Part shown: positions 15,117-25,008 of the stretch, one piece after another | Numbering within the stretch: the first letter of the stretch is position 1 | How the letters are laid out: every line of letters starts with the position of its first letter | Assembly (NCBI GenBank): GCA_016861165.1 | Contig: BOKV01000013.1 | Span: 1-64,000, forward strand | DNA from: Alphaproteobacteria bacterium | Lineage (GTDB): Bacteria; Pseudomonadota; Alphaproteobacteria; Rhizobiales; Rhizobiaceae | Direction: 5' to 3' | Length of the DNA: 64,000 nucleotides | Program-made: the position numbers and the translations under genes | Notes under the pieces: model-generated | What the model saw: only the letters and a program-made list of their open reading frames with translations | The model's database searches: none | Told to the model about the DNA's origin: nothing

Positions 15117-16610
15117 TCACTCCGTCCGAACGGGCGCCTTTGATCGCGCTCCCCGGCGTCCGAGCTTCCGCTCTGCCTTGGCGCCCGATTGCGCCGCGGC
15201 CGGCCCGGCCTCGCTCGTTGCGCGGGCCTCGCGTTTCGCCGGCTTCTTGGCCTTCACGCCGGCTTCCGCGACGACCGGCGGCCGCTCGCGCGGAAGCGGC
15301 ATCCGCGCGCCCGCCACGACGGGATCGATCTCGCGCGGGACCAGCATCGCGAAGCTGCCGGCCTGCCGCAGGCGGCCGGCGATCTGCCCCGCCTCCTCGC
15401 CCGCGCCCCAATAGACGTCCGCGCGCGCGGGGCCGACGATCGCCGAGCCGGTGTCCTGCGCAATCACCAGGCGGTCGAGGGTGTCGGTGCCGGCTGCCGG
15501 CGCGTCCGACCGGATGAAGAACGGCGTCCCGTAGACGTGCAGCGCGTCGTCGACCGCGATCGAGCGCCCCGGGGTGAGCGGCACGCCCTGGGCGCCGACG
15601 GCTTCGCGCTCGTCGGACAGGCCGGCAATCCGGAAGAACGTGAACGACCGGTTCTCCCGGCGCACCTCCTCGAGACGATCCGGATTGTCGCGCAGCCATT
15701 CGCGGATCCGACGCGCCGAGATCTCGGCACGCGGGACGAGGTTGCGCTCGACCAGGATCCGGCTGAGCGGCACGAAGGGATGGCCGTTGTGCGCATCGTA
15801 GGCGAGGCGCAGCACGACCCCGTCCTCCAGGCGGATGCGCGCCGATCCCTGCAGCTGGATCGCCAGCGCCTCGCCGTGGTCCTTGATCCAGCAGATCTCG
15901 AGGCGGCGTCCGTCGAGCGCGCCGTCGAGGATCTCGCCGCGGTCGTAGTAGCGCACCAGCCCGCCGTTGGCGGTTCGCCGCAGCGACTGCCCGCGGTTGG
16001 GAAAGCCGGGGCCGGTGCTGTTCGGCGGCGGCACCAGGTCGTGCGGGCGCCGGTAGATCGGCACCCGGAAGATGCCGGTCGGGAACCGCGATCCCTCGAC
16101 GATCGGCTCGTAGTAGCCGGTCAAGAGGCCGGTGCTCTCGCCCAGCTTGGCCACGCGCAACGGTCGGAAATGGCGCTCGAAGAACAGCCGCGCCTCGTCC
16201 CGCGCGAGCGGCCCGGCCGCCAGCGCCCGGCGGCACGCCTGGATCAGGGCGAAACGCATCGGCCGCGTCTCGCCCGCCGGCGGCACGGTGCGGACGAGCG
16301 GCCTGCAGCTCGCGCGGAACGCCGCGAAGGCGGCCGCGTGATCGTCTGCCGCCCAGCCCTCCAGCGCGTCCCACGCGATCGGCTCGAGCTGCGCCTCGTC
16401 GAGACGCAGCGGGCCCTCGGAGAGGCCGGCGGCCTTGTCGGGCGCGAGAGGCCGGGCCGCGGCCTGCCCGGCCGGGCCCGCCAGCACGAGCAGCGGCAGA
16501 AGCGCGAGCACGGCTGCGCCGCGCAGGCCGCGCCCGGATGGCGAACGGCCGATTGCGGCTGCGCGGCAACGCACTGGCATCGATCGCGAGACCATTGCCC
16601 GAACGATCAT
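15117..16610 (-). CDS. mltA: Membrane-bound lytic murein transglycosylase A
   Basis: A 497-residue peptidoglycan-cleaving enzyme. It has an N-terminal export signal (hydrophobic GAAVLALLPLLVLAG), then the MltA domain with RHFRPLRVAKLGESTGLLTGYYEPIVEGS and FRVPIYRRPHDLV. The C-terminal 3D domain has YGTPFFI and the acidic cluster LDRLVIAQDTGSAIVGPARADVYWGAG, where the catalytic Asp lies. The last about 80 residues are Ala/Lys/Arg-rich and low complexity, an extension beyond the usual family end. MltA cuts the MurNAc-GlcNAc bond to form 1,6-anhydro ends in the periplasm. A GGGGG before the ATG at 16610 supports this start. It is divergent from the HAD gene. Confidence 0.92.
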   Translation of the reverse strand: MIVRAMVSRSMPVRCRAAAIGRSPSGRGLRGAAVLALLPLLVLAGPAGQAAARPLAPDKAAGLSEGPLRLDEAQLEPIAWDALEGWAADDHAAAFAAFRASCRPLVRTVPPAGETRPMRFALIQACRRALAAGPLARDEARLFFERHFRPLRVAKLGESTGLLTGYYEPIVEGSRFPTGIFRVPIYRRPHDLVPPPNSTGPGFPNRGQSLRRTANGGLVRYYDRGEILDGALDGRRLEICWIKDHGEALAIQLQGSARIRLEDGVVLRLAYDAHNGHPFVPLSRILVERNLVPRAEISARRIREWLRDNPDRLEEVRRENRSFTFFRIAGLSDEREAVGAQGVPLTPGRSIAVDDALHVYGTPFFIRSDAPAAGTDTLDRLVIAQDTGSAIVGPARADVYWGAGEEAGQIAGRLRQAGSFAMLVPREIDPVVAGARMPLPRERPPVVAEAGVKAKKPAKREARATSEAGPAAAQSGAKAERKLGRRGARSKAPVRTE

Positions 16611-16723
16611 GGACCCCCGTGACGAGAGTATGGCCGGTCTTTGCCAATGCGCCGCGGACCGCTACGGTTCCGGCCCCAACCACCTGTCCCACCCCCCCTC
16701 CCCGCCGTCCCGGAGCCCGACGC

Positions 16724-17356
16724 GTGACCTATCGCCTGGCCATCTTCGATTTCGACGGGACGCTGGCGGACAGCTTTCCCTGGTTCCTGGGCGTCGTGAA
16801 CTCCGTCGCGGACCGCTACGGCTTCCGCCGGATCGCTCCCGGCGAGGTCGACGGCCTGCGCGGCCTCGGCGCCCGCGAGATCGTGCGCGCGTTCGGCGTG
16901 CCGACCTGGAAGCTGCCCCTGATCGCGGCGCACATGCGCAAGCTCAAGGCGGCGCATCACGGCGCGATCGGCCTGTTCCCCGGCGTGGACCGCATGCTGC
17001 GCGAGCTCGCGGCGCGCGGGCTCACGCTCGCGATCGTGAGCTCGGACGCCGAGCCGAACGTGCGCGCCACCCTCGGCGCCGCCAACGCGGCCCGTATCGA
17101 CGTCTTCGCCTGCGGCGTCTCGCTGTTCGGCAAGGCCGCGAAGTTCCGCGCGGTGCTGAAGCAGACCGGCATCGCGGCCGGCGCCGCGATCGCGATCGGC
17201 GACGAGATGCGCGACGCCGAGGCGGCCGCCGCGGCCGGCATCGCCTTCGGCGCGGTCGCCTGGGGCTACGCCGCGGCCGACGCCCTCGCCGGCACCGGGC
17301 CCGCCGCGCTGTTCCGCTCGATCGATGAGATCGCCGCCACGCTGGCGCCGCCCTGA
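16724..17356 (+). CDS. HAD-family phosphatase (phosphoglycolate phosphatase-like)
   Basis: A 210-residue HAD hydrolase with all four motifs: IFDFDGTLADS (nucleophile Asp and acid/base Asp), IVSSDAE (motif II Ser), KAAKFRAVLKQ (motif III Lys) and AIGDEMRDAEAAAAAGI (motif IV). The alpha-helical cap between motifs I and II is of the phosphoglycolate phosphatase type. GTG at 16724 is chosen because it begins the conserved YRLAIFDFDG strand and has CGGAG upstream; the frame continues 62 codons upstream but without family similarity. Likely substrates are small phosphorylated metabolites. Confidence 0.85.
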   Translation: MTYRLAIFDFDGTLADSFPWFLGVVNSVADRYGFRRIAPGEVDGLRGLGAREIVRAFGVPTWKLPLIAAHMRKLKAAHHGAIGLFPGVDRMLRELAARGLTLAIVSSDAEPNVRATLGAANAARIDVFACGVSLFGKAAKFRAVLKQTGIAAGAAIAIGDEMRDAEAAAAAGIAFGAVAWGYAAADALAGTGPAALFRSIDEIAATLAPP

Positions 17357-17426
17357 GCCGGGCAGCCGTGCGCACGACGTCATGGCGCGCCGCCCGGCCG
17401 CCACTATGCCGGCTCGACCGTCGTCC

Positions 17427-20400
17427 CTACGACCTCCGATCATCTGTCCGTTGCGCCAACGAACGCTCCAGCGATGCGATCTCGTCCGGGGTCAGATCGA
17501 ACAAACGATAAACGGCTGCTTCGATTTCGCGCTCAGCAGTTTCGATTTCCGTGGTCAGCGCACGCACCGCCTCCGCCTGCTCTGCAAGATAGGATTCCCA
17601 TTCACCGCGCTCCCCGACTGGTATTTCCGATCGAAAGACCCGCTTCACCTCCTCCCGGAAGGTGCCGAAGTCGAGCATCCACCACTCATCCAGCTTGCGG
17701 GAGAGCTTCGTGTGTCCCGCGGGCGCCAAGTCAAGGATCCGGTGTCGAACGGCGCCCTGCGCACCAAAACGGTCGACCGATGCACGGGTGCAAGATTCGC
17801 CAAGCCGCGCAAGTTGAGCGCGCACAGCAGGGCTCATTTCCGGAATCGGCAATATCTGGATGTATTGCACCCGCATCTCATGAAAGCCGCCCCTGACGGC
17901 CGGAGACAACCCCGCAATCACAAACCAATACACGTTCGAATTCAGAAGGGACAAAAGGTCAAACGTCGCGTCGGGAATAAAGTATGATTTGTCGTTGGAA
18001 AAATACTCCTCTGAATCAAGGGCAAAAATGCGGTCTCGAGCAAAATGCCCGTAAACGATCTTCTTCGTTCGAAACTTCGGCTGATAGGCGAGTTGGGCCT
18101 GTTGCAGCTCGAACCACGCCTGCTTGGTAGCGCGTTTCTCCAGCTGCGGCTTGAACGGCAGCAGCCAATCGCGGATCGCCGGGTATGCATCGATGTCGAC
18201 CTTGCCCTTCGGGATGTTGATCAGGAACAGTCCCTCCGGTTCGATGCGCCATCGCTTGATGTTCTCGCCGCGGAGAAAGGGTACCAGCAAATTCGCAGAC
18301 TTTGCGTCCTGCGCGACCAAGCGATTTCGTGTCTCTGTGTCGATGACAAAAGCCTCGTTTAGTCCTGTCACGACTCCGCGCATCGGGGCACCGTAAATTT
18401 CCCCAAGGGTCGTCCTACCCCTGATGATCTTGTCGCGCAGCTCTGCGAGCTCGTCATCCTCCAACTGCCAGGAACCGGCGCCGAGCCGTGCGCGGGGCAT
18501 CCTTTGGGCCTTCGCCGCAAACTCCGCCTCGAGATCCTTCGGCAGGGCGTCGACCTTGAGAAACGACAGCGTGCCGTCGTCGCCCCGCGGGCCCTTGACC
18601 AGGGTGACGATGGCCGGATAGGTCGTGACGCCTTCGAAAATCTGGAGATCGCCGAAGTCGACGACCGTCTCAACGGCGACGTTGTCGCCGAGGAATTTGC
18701 GCAGGTTCTCGCCCGAGCCAGTGCGAAAGAAGGACGAAGAGGAAATGTAGCCCAGCCGCCCGCCCGTCTTGAGAACCCTGACTCCGCACTCGAAGAAGTA
18801 GGCGTACAGATCGGCACGGTCGGCGGCGACGACGTAGCGTTGTTCCAAATAGGGCTTGATGGGCTTGATCAGCTCCATGCGGACATAGGGCGGGTTGCCG
18901 ATGACGACATCGAAGCCTCCCTCGGCGAACACGGCGGGAAAGCCCGCGTGCCAGTCGAAGGGCTGCTCGGCGTAGCGCTTGTCGTCGACCAGGCTGTTGC
19001 CGACCCTTATCGTCTCCTCGAGATTCTGCAGGCGGTGCTGACTACGGGCCGTCTTGAGCCACAGTGCCAGCCGGGTGATCTCGACGGACTCGGGATTGAG
19101 ATCGACCCCGTGGAGATTCTTCGTCACGATCTCGTCGAACGGATCGAAGTCGATCGGCTCGCCCAGCATGACGAGATGTTCGACGACCCGACGATACTCG
19201 GCGGCGAGCACCTCGAACGCGGCAACCAGGAAAGCTCCGGAGCCGCAGGCCGGATCGACGATGCGAAGCTCGCGCAACGCTTCCGCGTAGTCTCGCCAGA
19301 ATTTCCGCTCGATCGAGCCTTCGTCCGCCGCGAAAATCGGGTCACCATTCGACGGCAGCAATTTGCCGTGGCGCGCCAGGAGGGCAGCGAACCGCTCCGA
19401 AAGAGTCGTGCCGATGGTCCGCCCAACCAGGAAACGCGTCACGATATCGGGCGTATAGACGACGCCCTCGCGCTTCCGCTTGGAGACCTTCGGCGCCTCC
19501 TGCCCGCGGCTCTCGGCCCTCAGCCTCTCCAGGTCGGTGATCGACTGTTCGAACAGATGCCCCAGCAGCGTCACCGGCACGTCGTCGCGGTAGTCCCATT
19601 CGCCGAGCTTGGCGAGGCTCCGCGTCAGCTCGTCCGGGAGCTCGACCGCATCGACGGACGGATCGTGCGCGAACAGGCCGCCATTGTATGGCCAAATGTT
19701 CAGACGGTCGTCGCCCTTGTCCACGCCCCGGAACAAGCCGAGGAAATTCCGCCAGATCGGCTCGGGGCGGAACTCGTTCGCTGCCTTGGTTGCGCGTTCA
19801 AGGAGTCGGTCGGGCAGGAGCGCGGTGCGTTGCGCAAACGCGATGAAAAGAATGCGGTCGAGGATCTTCTGGGCGGGCTCGATGGCCGACGCCAGGGCAA
19901 GCTTGGGTCCATCGGCCGAGTCGGTGAGGAATTGAATGAGTTGGCCGCGGAGCGCGCTGTACTGCCGATAGAGATCCTCCGTGATCGTCCTGTAGGCGCT
20001 GTCGGTCTCGCGAAGCAGCGCCTCCGTCGCGCCGCCGAGCAGGCGCTTGGCGGACAACAACAGCCACAGTCGCTCCTGCTCGTAAGCGTCGTCGAGCTTG
20101 GTCAGATCGAACAGCTCGTAGGCTTCACGACCACGACCGAATCCATAGAGGCGCAACTCCACGCAATTCGAGACGAGGACCCATCGGCAGCCGGCGGCAT
20201 CGTTGGCATAATCCCACGCCTGCTGCACCGGACTTCGGCCACGCCCCGGCATGATCGCGTCGAGGTCGGTCGTGCCCGGCCCCTTGAGTTCGAACGGAGC
20301 AACGATCTCATCGGTGGCGTCGTCGGTGCCGAAGCGGCCGAGCGCCACGTCGACGGCCCCGCGGCCGATGGGCAATTCGAAGGCCAGGGAATGTGGCCCA

Positions 20401-20711
20401 TCCGGATTGACCTGTGTATAGCCCAAGAACTCGCCCAGCACCTGCTGGCAAAAGAGCGGCCGGACCGCAGTCTCTTTCATTCGGGCGAATTTGGCGCTCT
20501 TGACGGTTTTGGCGTAGCTGGTGGCCGCGTCGCGCTCTCGCGGCGTGAAATCGAACGTGAAGCTCTTCAGTGCGTCGGCAACGACCTTGTGTTTGAGCAG
20601 GGGAACCTTGAGCGTCCGGCTCACGGTCGAGCGCCCACCGCGGCCGCCCCTTCGGCCGACCTCCAGATCCACACCGCCGGCTGCAAACAGATCCATTCGC
20701 TTGCACAACAC
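17427..20711 (-). CDS. Type IIG-like restriction-modification enzyme (nuclease, Eco57I-type methylase and TaqI-like specificity domain in one chain)
   Basis: A roughly 1090-residue single polypeptide. The N-terminal part has a PD-(D/E)XK-type nuclease pattern: VDVALG (Asp about 121) and, 20 residues on, the FELKGP core (Glu 141, Lys 143), followed by QAWDYAN. A helical connector (210-400) leads to the gamma-class N6-adenine methylase with DPACGSGAF (about 486-494) and NPPYV (about 606-610). The C-terminal third resembles a TaqI-type target-recognition domain (VPFLRGENIKRW, FARDRIFAL, YIQILPIPEM) and ends in a helical tail. Such enzymes methylate one strand and cut nearby foreign DNA; BREX PglX has similar methylase and specificity parts. 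No separate restriction gene lies nearby. The GTG start at 20711 lacks a strong ribosome site; an in-frame ATG lies at 20696. Confidence 0.85.
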   Translation of the reverse strand: MLCKRMDLFAAGGVDLEVGRRGGRGGRSTVSRTLKVPLLKHKVVADALKSFTFDFTPRERDAATSYAKTVKSAKFARMKETAVRPLFCQQVLGEFLGYTQVNPDGPHSLAFELPIGRGAVDVALGRFGTDDATDEIVAPFELKGPGTTDLDAIMPGRGRSPVQQAWDYANDAAGCRWVLVSNCVELRLYGFGRGREAYELFDLTKLDDAYEQERLWLLLSAKRLLGGATEALLRETDSAYRTITEDLYRQYSALRGQLIQFLTDSADGPKLALASAIEPAQKILDRILFIAFAQRTALLPDRLLERATKAANEFRPEPIWRNFLGLFRGVDKGDDRLNIWPYNGGLFAHDPSVDAVELPDELTRSLAKLGEWDYRDDVPVTLLGHLFEQSITDLERLRAESRGQEAPKVSKRKREGVVYTPDIVTRFLVGRTIGTTLSERFAALLARHGKLLPSNGDPIFAADEGSIERKFWRDYAEALRELRIVDPACGSGAFLVAAFEVLAAEYRRVVEHLVMLGEPIDFDPFDEIVTKNLHGVDLNPESVEITRLALWLKTARSQHRLQNLEETIRVGNSLVDDKRYAEQPFDWHAGFPAVFAEGGFDVVIGNPPYVRMELIKPIKPYLEQRYVVAADRADLYAYFFECGVRVLKTGGRLGYISSSSFFRTGSGENLRKFLGDNVAVETVVDFGDLQIFEGVTTYPAIVTLVKGPRGDDGTLSFLKVDALPKDLEAEFAAKAQRMPRARLGAGSWQLEDDELAELRDKIIRGRTTLGEIYGAPMRGVVTGLNEAFVIDTETRNRLVAQDAKSANLLVPFLRGENIKRWRIEPEGLFLINIPKGKVDIDAYPAIRDWLLPFKPQLEKRATKQAWFELQQAQLAYQPKFRTKKIVYGHFARDRIFALDSEEYFSNDKSYFIPDATFDLLSLLNSNVYWFVIAGLSPAVRGGFHEMRVQYIQILPIPEMSPAVRAQLARLGESCTRASVDRFGAQGAVRHRILDLAPAGHTKLSRKLDEWWMLDFGTFREEVKRVFRSEIPVGERGEWESYLAEQAEAVRALTTEIETAEREIEAAVYRLFDLTPDEIASLERSLAQRTDDRRS

Positions 20712-20977
20712 TGAAAATTGGAAACGCGCCGTCGACGCGATCCCGTCTACCCTCTGTTAGCGGGGTCGCTGCCGAGACAGAATGCGATCCTGGGAGATTT
20801 CCGCATGGAACCTCCCCTCGTATCGACCTGCCAGGATAGGCACGTTGCCCGATTCGGGAATCATTCGGTCAGGAAGAGTGATGCATCTCGCCTATTCGGT
20901 TCACAATAGGACTTGAGACAAGGCAGAGGGAGTTTCAGGCCCGTCCGTAGGAATAAATAGACCGAATCCTCTCATCC

Positions 20978-22717
20978 TTATGCTGTGCCCGCCTTGCGCC
21001 GGCGCTGCTCCGCCTCGTCCCAGGCGGTGAGTGGCTGGTAGTCGGCGACGAAGCCGAGGCCCTTGGTGGCGTCGGACGACACCACGTGCTGCGAGGTCAC
21101 GACGTCGACCACCGCCGGCGCATTGGCGAGCGCGCGCGCGAGCGCGTCCTTCATCTCCTCGGGCTTCTCGACCCGCTCGCCATGGGCGCCGAGCGCGCGC
21201 GCCATGCCGGCATAGTCGGAATGCCGCAGCGTGGTGCCGTAGACGCGGCCGCCGTAGTTCTCCTGCTGGTCGAGCCGCTCGATGTTCCAGGCCGCGTTGT
21301 TGGAGACGACCACCACGATCTTGGCACCGTGGCGCACCGCCGTGTCGATCTCCATGGCGTTGATGCCGTAGGCGCCGTCGCCGGTCGTGCAGATCACCTG
21401 GCGCCCCGGACAGGCGAGCGCCGCCGCGATCGCATAGGGCACGCCGACGCCGAGGCAGCCGAAGGCGCCCGCGTCCAGGTAGGTGCGGGCCGCAAGGCCG
21501 ATGCGCGCGAAGCTCAGCAGGTCGCCGCCGTCCGCGACCGCGATGTAGTCGGGGTCGGCGAGCTCGGCGATGGCGTCGAAGATGCAGTTCGGGTGCAGCT
21601 TGCCGTCCTCGGCCACGACCGGCGGGTCGCCGCTCGTCCGGCGCAGGCGCTGGCGCTGCTTGGCCCGCAGCGCCTCGGCCCAGGCCGTATCGGTGTTGGG
21701 CGCGCGGTTGCCGGCGGCTGCGACGATGGCGTCGAGCGCGAGCGCCGGCGTCGCCAGGAGCTCCGGCGTCCCGCGCCGGTTGTCGATCAGTTCGCCCGCA
21801 GTGTCGGCGATGCGGATGAAGCGGGCGTTCGGGAACACGGCCGGCGAGCCGTAGCCGAGCTGGTAGTCGAGCTTGCGGCCGATGACGATCGCGAGGTCCG
21901 CGTCGGTCATGACGTTGCCGCGCACCGCCCCCGCGAAGGCCGGATGGTCCGAGGGCACCAGCCCGCGGCTCTCCTGGGTGTCGAGATAGAAGGCGCCGGT
22001 GGCGTCGAGGAAGCGCCGCAGCGCGTCGGCGGCCCCGCGCGCGCCGCGCCCCGTGATCACCAGCGGCCGGCGCGCCGACCAGATCGCCTCCACGGCCTCG
22101 GCCACCGCCGCCGGGTCGGGCGGCACCGCGCGGCGCGGCTTCTCGCGCAGCCAGTCGTCGAGCACCAGGTTGGCGGCGACGTCGGTGCGCAGCACGTCGG
22201 TCGGCACCTCGAGATAGACCGGGCCCGGCTCGCCGGCATCGCCGAAGGCGCGCGCCACCATCTCGTCGAGCTCGCGCACCACCTGGTCGGCGACCCGCGC
22301 GGTGCGGGCGCTGCGGGTGACCGGCCGCAGGATGTCGACGTGCGGGATGTCCTGCAAGGGCCCCATATTGGCCTGCGGGCGCGAGGTGCAGCCGCCGATC
22401 AGCAGCACCGGCATGCGCGCGAGCGAGGCGTTGCACATGGCGGTGACGCAGTTGGTGACGCCGGGGCCGGCCGTGACCATGGCGACCCCGAGCGCGCCCG
22501 TGAGCTCGCTGTGCGCGTGCGCCATGTGCACGGCGGCGCCCTCGTCGCGCACGTCGACGATGCGGACGCCGGCGCGCCCGAGCAGGTCCCAGATCGGCTG
22601 GATGTGGCCGCCCTGCAGGCCGAACACCCGGTCGACGCCGCGCGCCTGCAGGAAGCGCACGATCCAGGCCGCCACGCTGTTCGGTCCGCTGCCGAGATCC
22701 TTCGCCTGCCCTGGCAT
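20978..22717 (-). CDS. ThDP-dependent enzyme (acetolactate synthase / benzoylformate decarboxylase superfamily)
   Basis: A 579-residue enzyme with the three-domain ThDP architecture. The N-terminal Pyr domain includes [18 protein letters not shown] and the activating Glu in [12 protein letters not shown] (about 59). The central domain follows ([22 protein letters not shown]). The C-terminal PP domain has the ThDP/Mg motif [16 protein letters not shown] ending in SNN. Catalytic Glu and GDG-NN motifs are intact. The family includes acetolactate synthase, oxalyl-CoA decarboxylase, 2-hydroxyacyl-CoA lyase and benzoylformate decarboxylase; no ilvH-type small subunit is present. It starts 2 bases after the acyl-CoA synthetase stop with AAGGGG upstream, so it probably acts on that enzyme's CoA product or a related 2-oxo/2-hydroxy acid. 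Confidence 0.85.
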   Translation of the reverse strand: MPGQAKDLGSGPNSVAAWIVRFLQARGVDRVFGLQGGHIQPIWDLLGRAGVRIVDVRDEGAAVHMAHAHSELTGALGVAMVTAGPGVTNCVTAMCNASLARMPVLLIGGCTSRPQANMGPLQDIPHVDILRPVTRSARTARVADQVVRELDEMVARAFGDAGEPGPVYLEVPTDVLRTDVAANLVLDDWLREKPRRAVPPDPAAVAEAVEAIWSARRPLVITGRGARGAADALRRFLDATGAFYLDTQESRGLVPSDHPAFAGAVRGNVMTDADLAIVIGRKLDYQLGYGSPAVFPNARFIRIADTAGELIDNRRGTPELLATPALALDAIVAAAGNRAPNTDTAWAEALRAKQRQRLRRTSGDPPVVAEDGKLHPNCIFDAIAELADPDYIAVADGGDLLSFARIGLAARTYLDAGAFGCLGVGVPYAIAAALACPGRQVICTTGDGAYGINAMEIDTAVRHGAKIVVVVSNNAAWNIERLDQQENYGGRVYGTTLRHSDYAGMARALGAHGERVEKPEEMKDALARALANAPAVVDVVTSQHVVSSDATKGLGFVADYQPLTAWDEAEQRRRKAGTA

Positions 22718-22719
22718 GC

Positions 22720-24312
22720 TCAGCCCCTTGCGCTGTCGGTGAGACGGGTCTTGAGGACGCGATGCTGCACCTTGCCGGTGGCGGTGCGCGGCATCTCGGC
22801 CTCGCCGATGATCGAGATCGTGCGCGGCCGCTTGTAGCCGGCGATGCGGTCGCGGCACCAGGCGAGGAGCTCCGCCTCGCCCGCCGCGCTGCCCTCCGCG
22901 AGCACCACCACGCCGTGCACCCGCTCGCCCCATTTCGCGTCGGGCAGGCCGATGACCGCCGCCTCGCGCACCGCCGGGTGGCCGGCGAGCAGCGCCTCGA
23001 CCTCGGAGGGATAGATGTTCTCGCCGCCCGAGATGATCATGTTGCTCTTGCGGTCGACCAGCCAGTAGTAGCCGTCGGCATCGCGGCGCGCCATGTCGTT
23101 GACCGTGCAGTAGTCGCCGCGGAACGCCTCGCGCGTCTTCTCGGGGAGGCCCCAGTAGCCGTCGAAGACGTAGGGCGTGCGCGAGTAGAGCTCGCCCACC
23201 TCGCCGTCGGCGACCTCCGCGCCGTCCTCGCCGATCAGCCGGATCGGCCCCGTGCCGACGCATTCGCGCCCGACCGAGCCGAGCTTGCTGAACTGCTCGT
23301 CGGGATGGAGCATGGTCACCCAGCCGGCCTCGGTCGAGCCGTAGAGCTCGAACAGGCCGGCATTGGCGAAATAGTCCATGATCGCCCGCTTGGTGTCGGG
23401 CCGCGCCGGCGCCGAGGAGATCATCAGCTTGCGCACGCGCTGCGTGTCGCAGGCGCCGCGCACCGCCGCCGGGAGCTCGAGCATCATGATGTACTGCGTC
23501 GGCACCAGCGAGGTGAAGCTCTCGCCCCCCGTCGCGAAGGTGCGCAGGAAATGCTCCGGATCGAAGCTGCGCCGGCTGTAGACGCTGACCGCGCCGCCGC
23601 AGGTGATCAGCGTCGAGGCGAAATAGAGCGAGTTGGCATGGCACATCGGCATCGCGAGCAGGCCCGAGTCCGCCACGTTGAAGCCGAGCTCGACCGCGGT
23701 CACCAGCGAGAGCATCGCCCCGGCGCCGTGGCTGCGGATCGCGCCCTTCGGCTTGCCGGTGGTGCCCGAGGTGTACATCAGCATCCAGGGGTCGGCGGGC
23801 GCCACCGCCTGCCCGGGCTCGCTGTCGCGGGCGCGCGCGAGCAGCGCCTCGTAGCCGAGATAGCCCGGCGCCGGCGCACCGATGATGATGTACCGGCCGG
23901 CTTCGATCGGCAGGTCGCCGCGCACCTCCTCGATCGGCGCCGTGAGCGCGTCCTGCACGATCAGGGCGCGCGCGCCGCAGTTCTCGACGATGAAACGGAT
24001 CTCGCCGGCGACCAGGCGGAAGTTGATCGGCACCGCGACGATGCCGGCCTTGGCGCTCGCCGCGTAGATCTCCAGCCACTCGACGCAGTTGTAGGCGAGC
24101 ACCGCCACCCGGTCGCCTTTCGCGAGGCCGAGGCCGAGCAGCGCGTTCGCGAGCCGGCAGGCGCGCGCGTTCCATTCCCGGAAGCTCATGGCGCGATCGA
24201 GGTCGCGCGCGCCGACCCGGTCGCCATGGACCCGGGCATGGCACGCCAGCACGTCCCCGAGATGCAGCAGCCCCGTCAACGAGAGCTCCGAACGATGGTT
24301 TCCCCGGCCCAT
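22720..24312 (-). CDS. Acyl-CoA synthetase (AMP-forming), class I adenylate-forming enzyme
   Basis: A 530-residue ANL-superfamily ligase. Motifs are [13 protein letters not shown] (P-loop, about 178-190), the acyl-binding ELYGSTEAG, the [30 protein letters not shown] hinge with the Asp and Arg of the adenylate site, and a C-terminal catalytic Lys in PRTATGKVQ. The family activates carboxylic acids with ATP and CoA. The N-terminal part is of the fatty-acid/crotonobetaine-ligase type. It is the first gene of a two-gene unit with the ThDP enzyme. The substrate is not readable from sequence. Confidence 0.9.
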   Translation of the reverse strand: MGRGNHRSELSLTGLLHLGDVLACHARVHGDRVGARDLDRAMSFREWNARACRLANALLGLGLAKGDRVAVLAYNCVEWLEIYAASAKAGIVAVPINFRLVAGEIRFIVENCGARALIVQDALTAPIEEVRGDLPIEAGRYIIIGAPAPGYLGYEALLARARDSEPGQAVAPADPWMLMYTSGTTGKPKGAIRSHGAGAMLSLVTAVELGFNVADSGLLAMPMCHANSLYFASTLITCGGAVSVYSRRSFDPEHFLRTFATGGESFTSLVPTQYIMMLELPAAVRGACDTQRVRKLMISSAPARPDTKRAIMDYFANAGLFELYGSTEAGWVTMLHPDEQFSKLGSVGRECVGTGPIRLIGEDGAEVADGEVGELYSRTPYVFDGYWGLPEKTREAFRGDYCTVNDMARRDADGYYWLVDRKSNMIISGGENIYPSEVEALLAGHPAVREAAVIGLPDAKWGERVHGVVVLAEGSAAGEAELLAWCRDRIAGYKRPRTISIIGEAEMPRTATGKVQHRVLKTRLTDSARG

Positions 24313-24413
24313 GATGATCGCCGAACAGGTTTACCCTGGCAATGCAGGGCGCCTTTCCGGCCGTTGCGCTCCGGATCGGCTGATGTAGTCTTCCCGCGGG
24401 TCAGGGGGGCGTC

Positions 24414-24944
24414 ATGCGCGGGATTTCCGGAATTTCGGGTGTGGTTGCGGTAGGGCTGCTGGGTCTCTTGTGGGCGACGGACGCGCCGGCGCAGTCGCCG
24501 TCGGCCGGGCAGCAGCAGCTGGAAAAATCGGCCGGCGACGTCCGGCCGGGCGGCGACGAGCGCTACACGCTCAAGCTGTGCAACGACTCGGCGCGCCAGT
24601 CCGTGTACGGCGCGATCGCGGTCTACGACCGCCCGACCGACGACAACGTCACGGTCCATGCCTGGTTCAAGATCGGGCAAGGCGCCTGCGCCAGTGTCGC
24701 GACCCGCCGCTTCGGCAACTATGCCTCGCACAGCGTCTTCGTGCACGGCTATTCCGGCAACTTCGTCTGGCCGCCGTCCAAGAGCGTGGATCTCAAGCTC
24801 TGCGTCGACCGCAGCCGTCCCTACGAACGGCCGAATTCCAAGAACTACAAGTGCCGCGGCAACGAGGTCCTGCGCGGATTCCGCAAGATCAAGATCGAAC
24901 GCGTCGTCGGCGACACCGCCCTGTTCACTTATACATTCAAGTGA
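24414..24944 (+). CDS. Secreted DUF1036-domain protein
   Basis: A 176-residue exported protein: signal peptide MRGISGISGVVAVGLLGLLWATDAPAQ, then a DUF1036-like domain with YTLKLCNDSARQSVYGAIAVYD, VHAWFKIGQGACASV, a central HSVFVHGYSGNF and a Cys pair in LKLCVDRSRP and YKCRGNE. DUF1036 proteins are small periplasmic proteins of alphaproteobacteria with unknown function. Four Cys suggest two disulfides. It diverges from the acyl-CoA synthetase gene, with about 100 bases between them, and is followed 64 bases later by the GNAT gene. Confidence 0.8.
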   Translation: MRGISGISGVVAVGLLGLLWATDAPAQSPSAGQQQLEKSAGDVRPGGDERYTLKLCNDSARQSVYGAIAVYDRPTDDNVTVHAWFKIGQGACASVATRRFGNYASHSVFVHGYSGNFVWPPSKSVDLKLCVDRSRPYERPNSKNYKCRGNEVLRGFRKIKIERVVGDTALFTYTFK

Positions 24945-25008
24945 TCGGCCGCTTTTCGTATCGCCGCGGGCGCGGTCGCACGACCCCGCCAGAGGAGTCT
25001 CCGATCCC

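Noticed and set aside
20978-24244. A single 1088-codon frame joining the ThDP enzyme with upstream sequence, as if it were a fusion protein
   Set aside because: The upstream part is out of frame with the acyl-CoA synthetase and shows no domain; the ThDP gene has its own ATG at 22717 with AAGGGG upstream.
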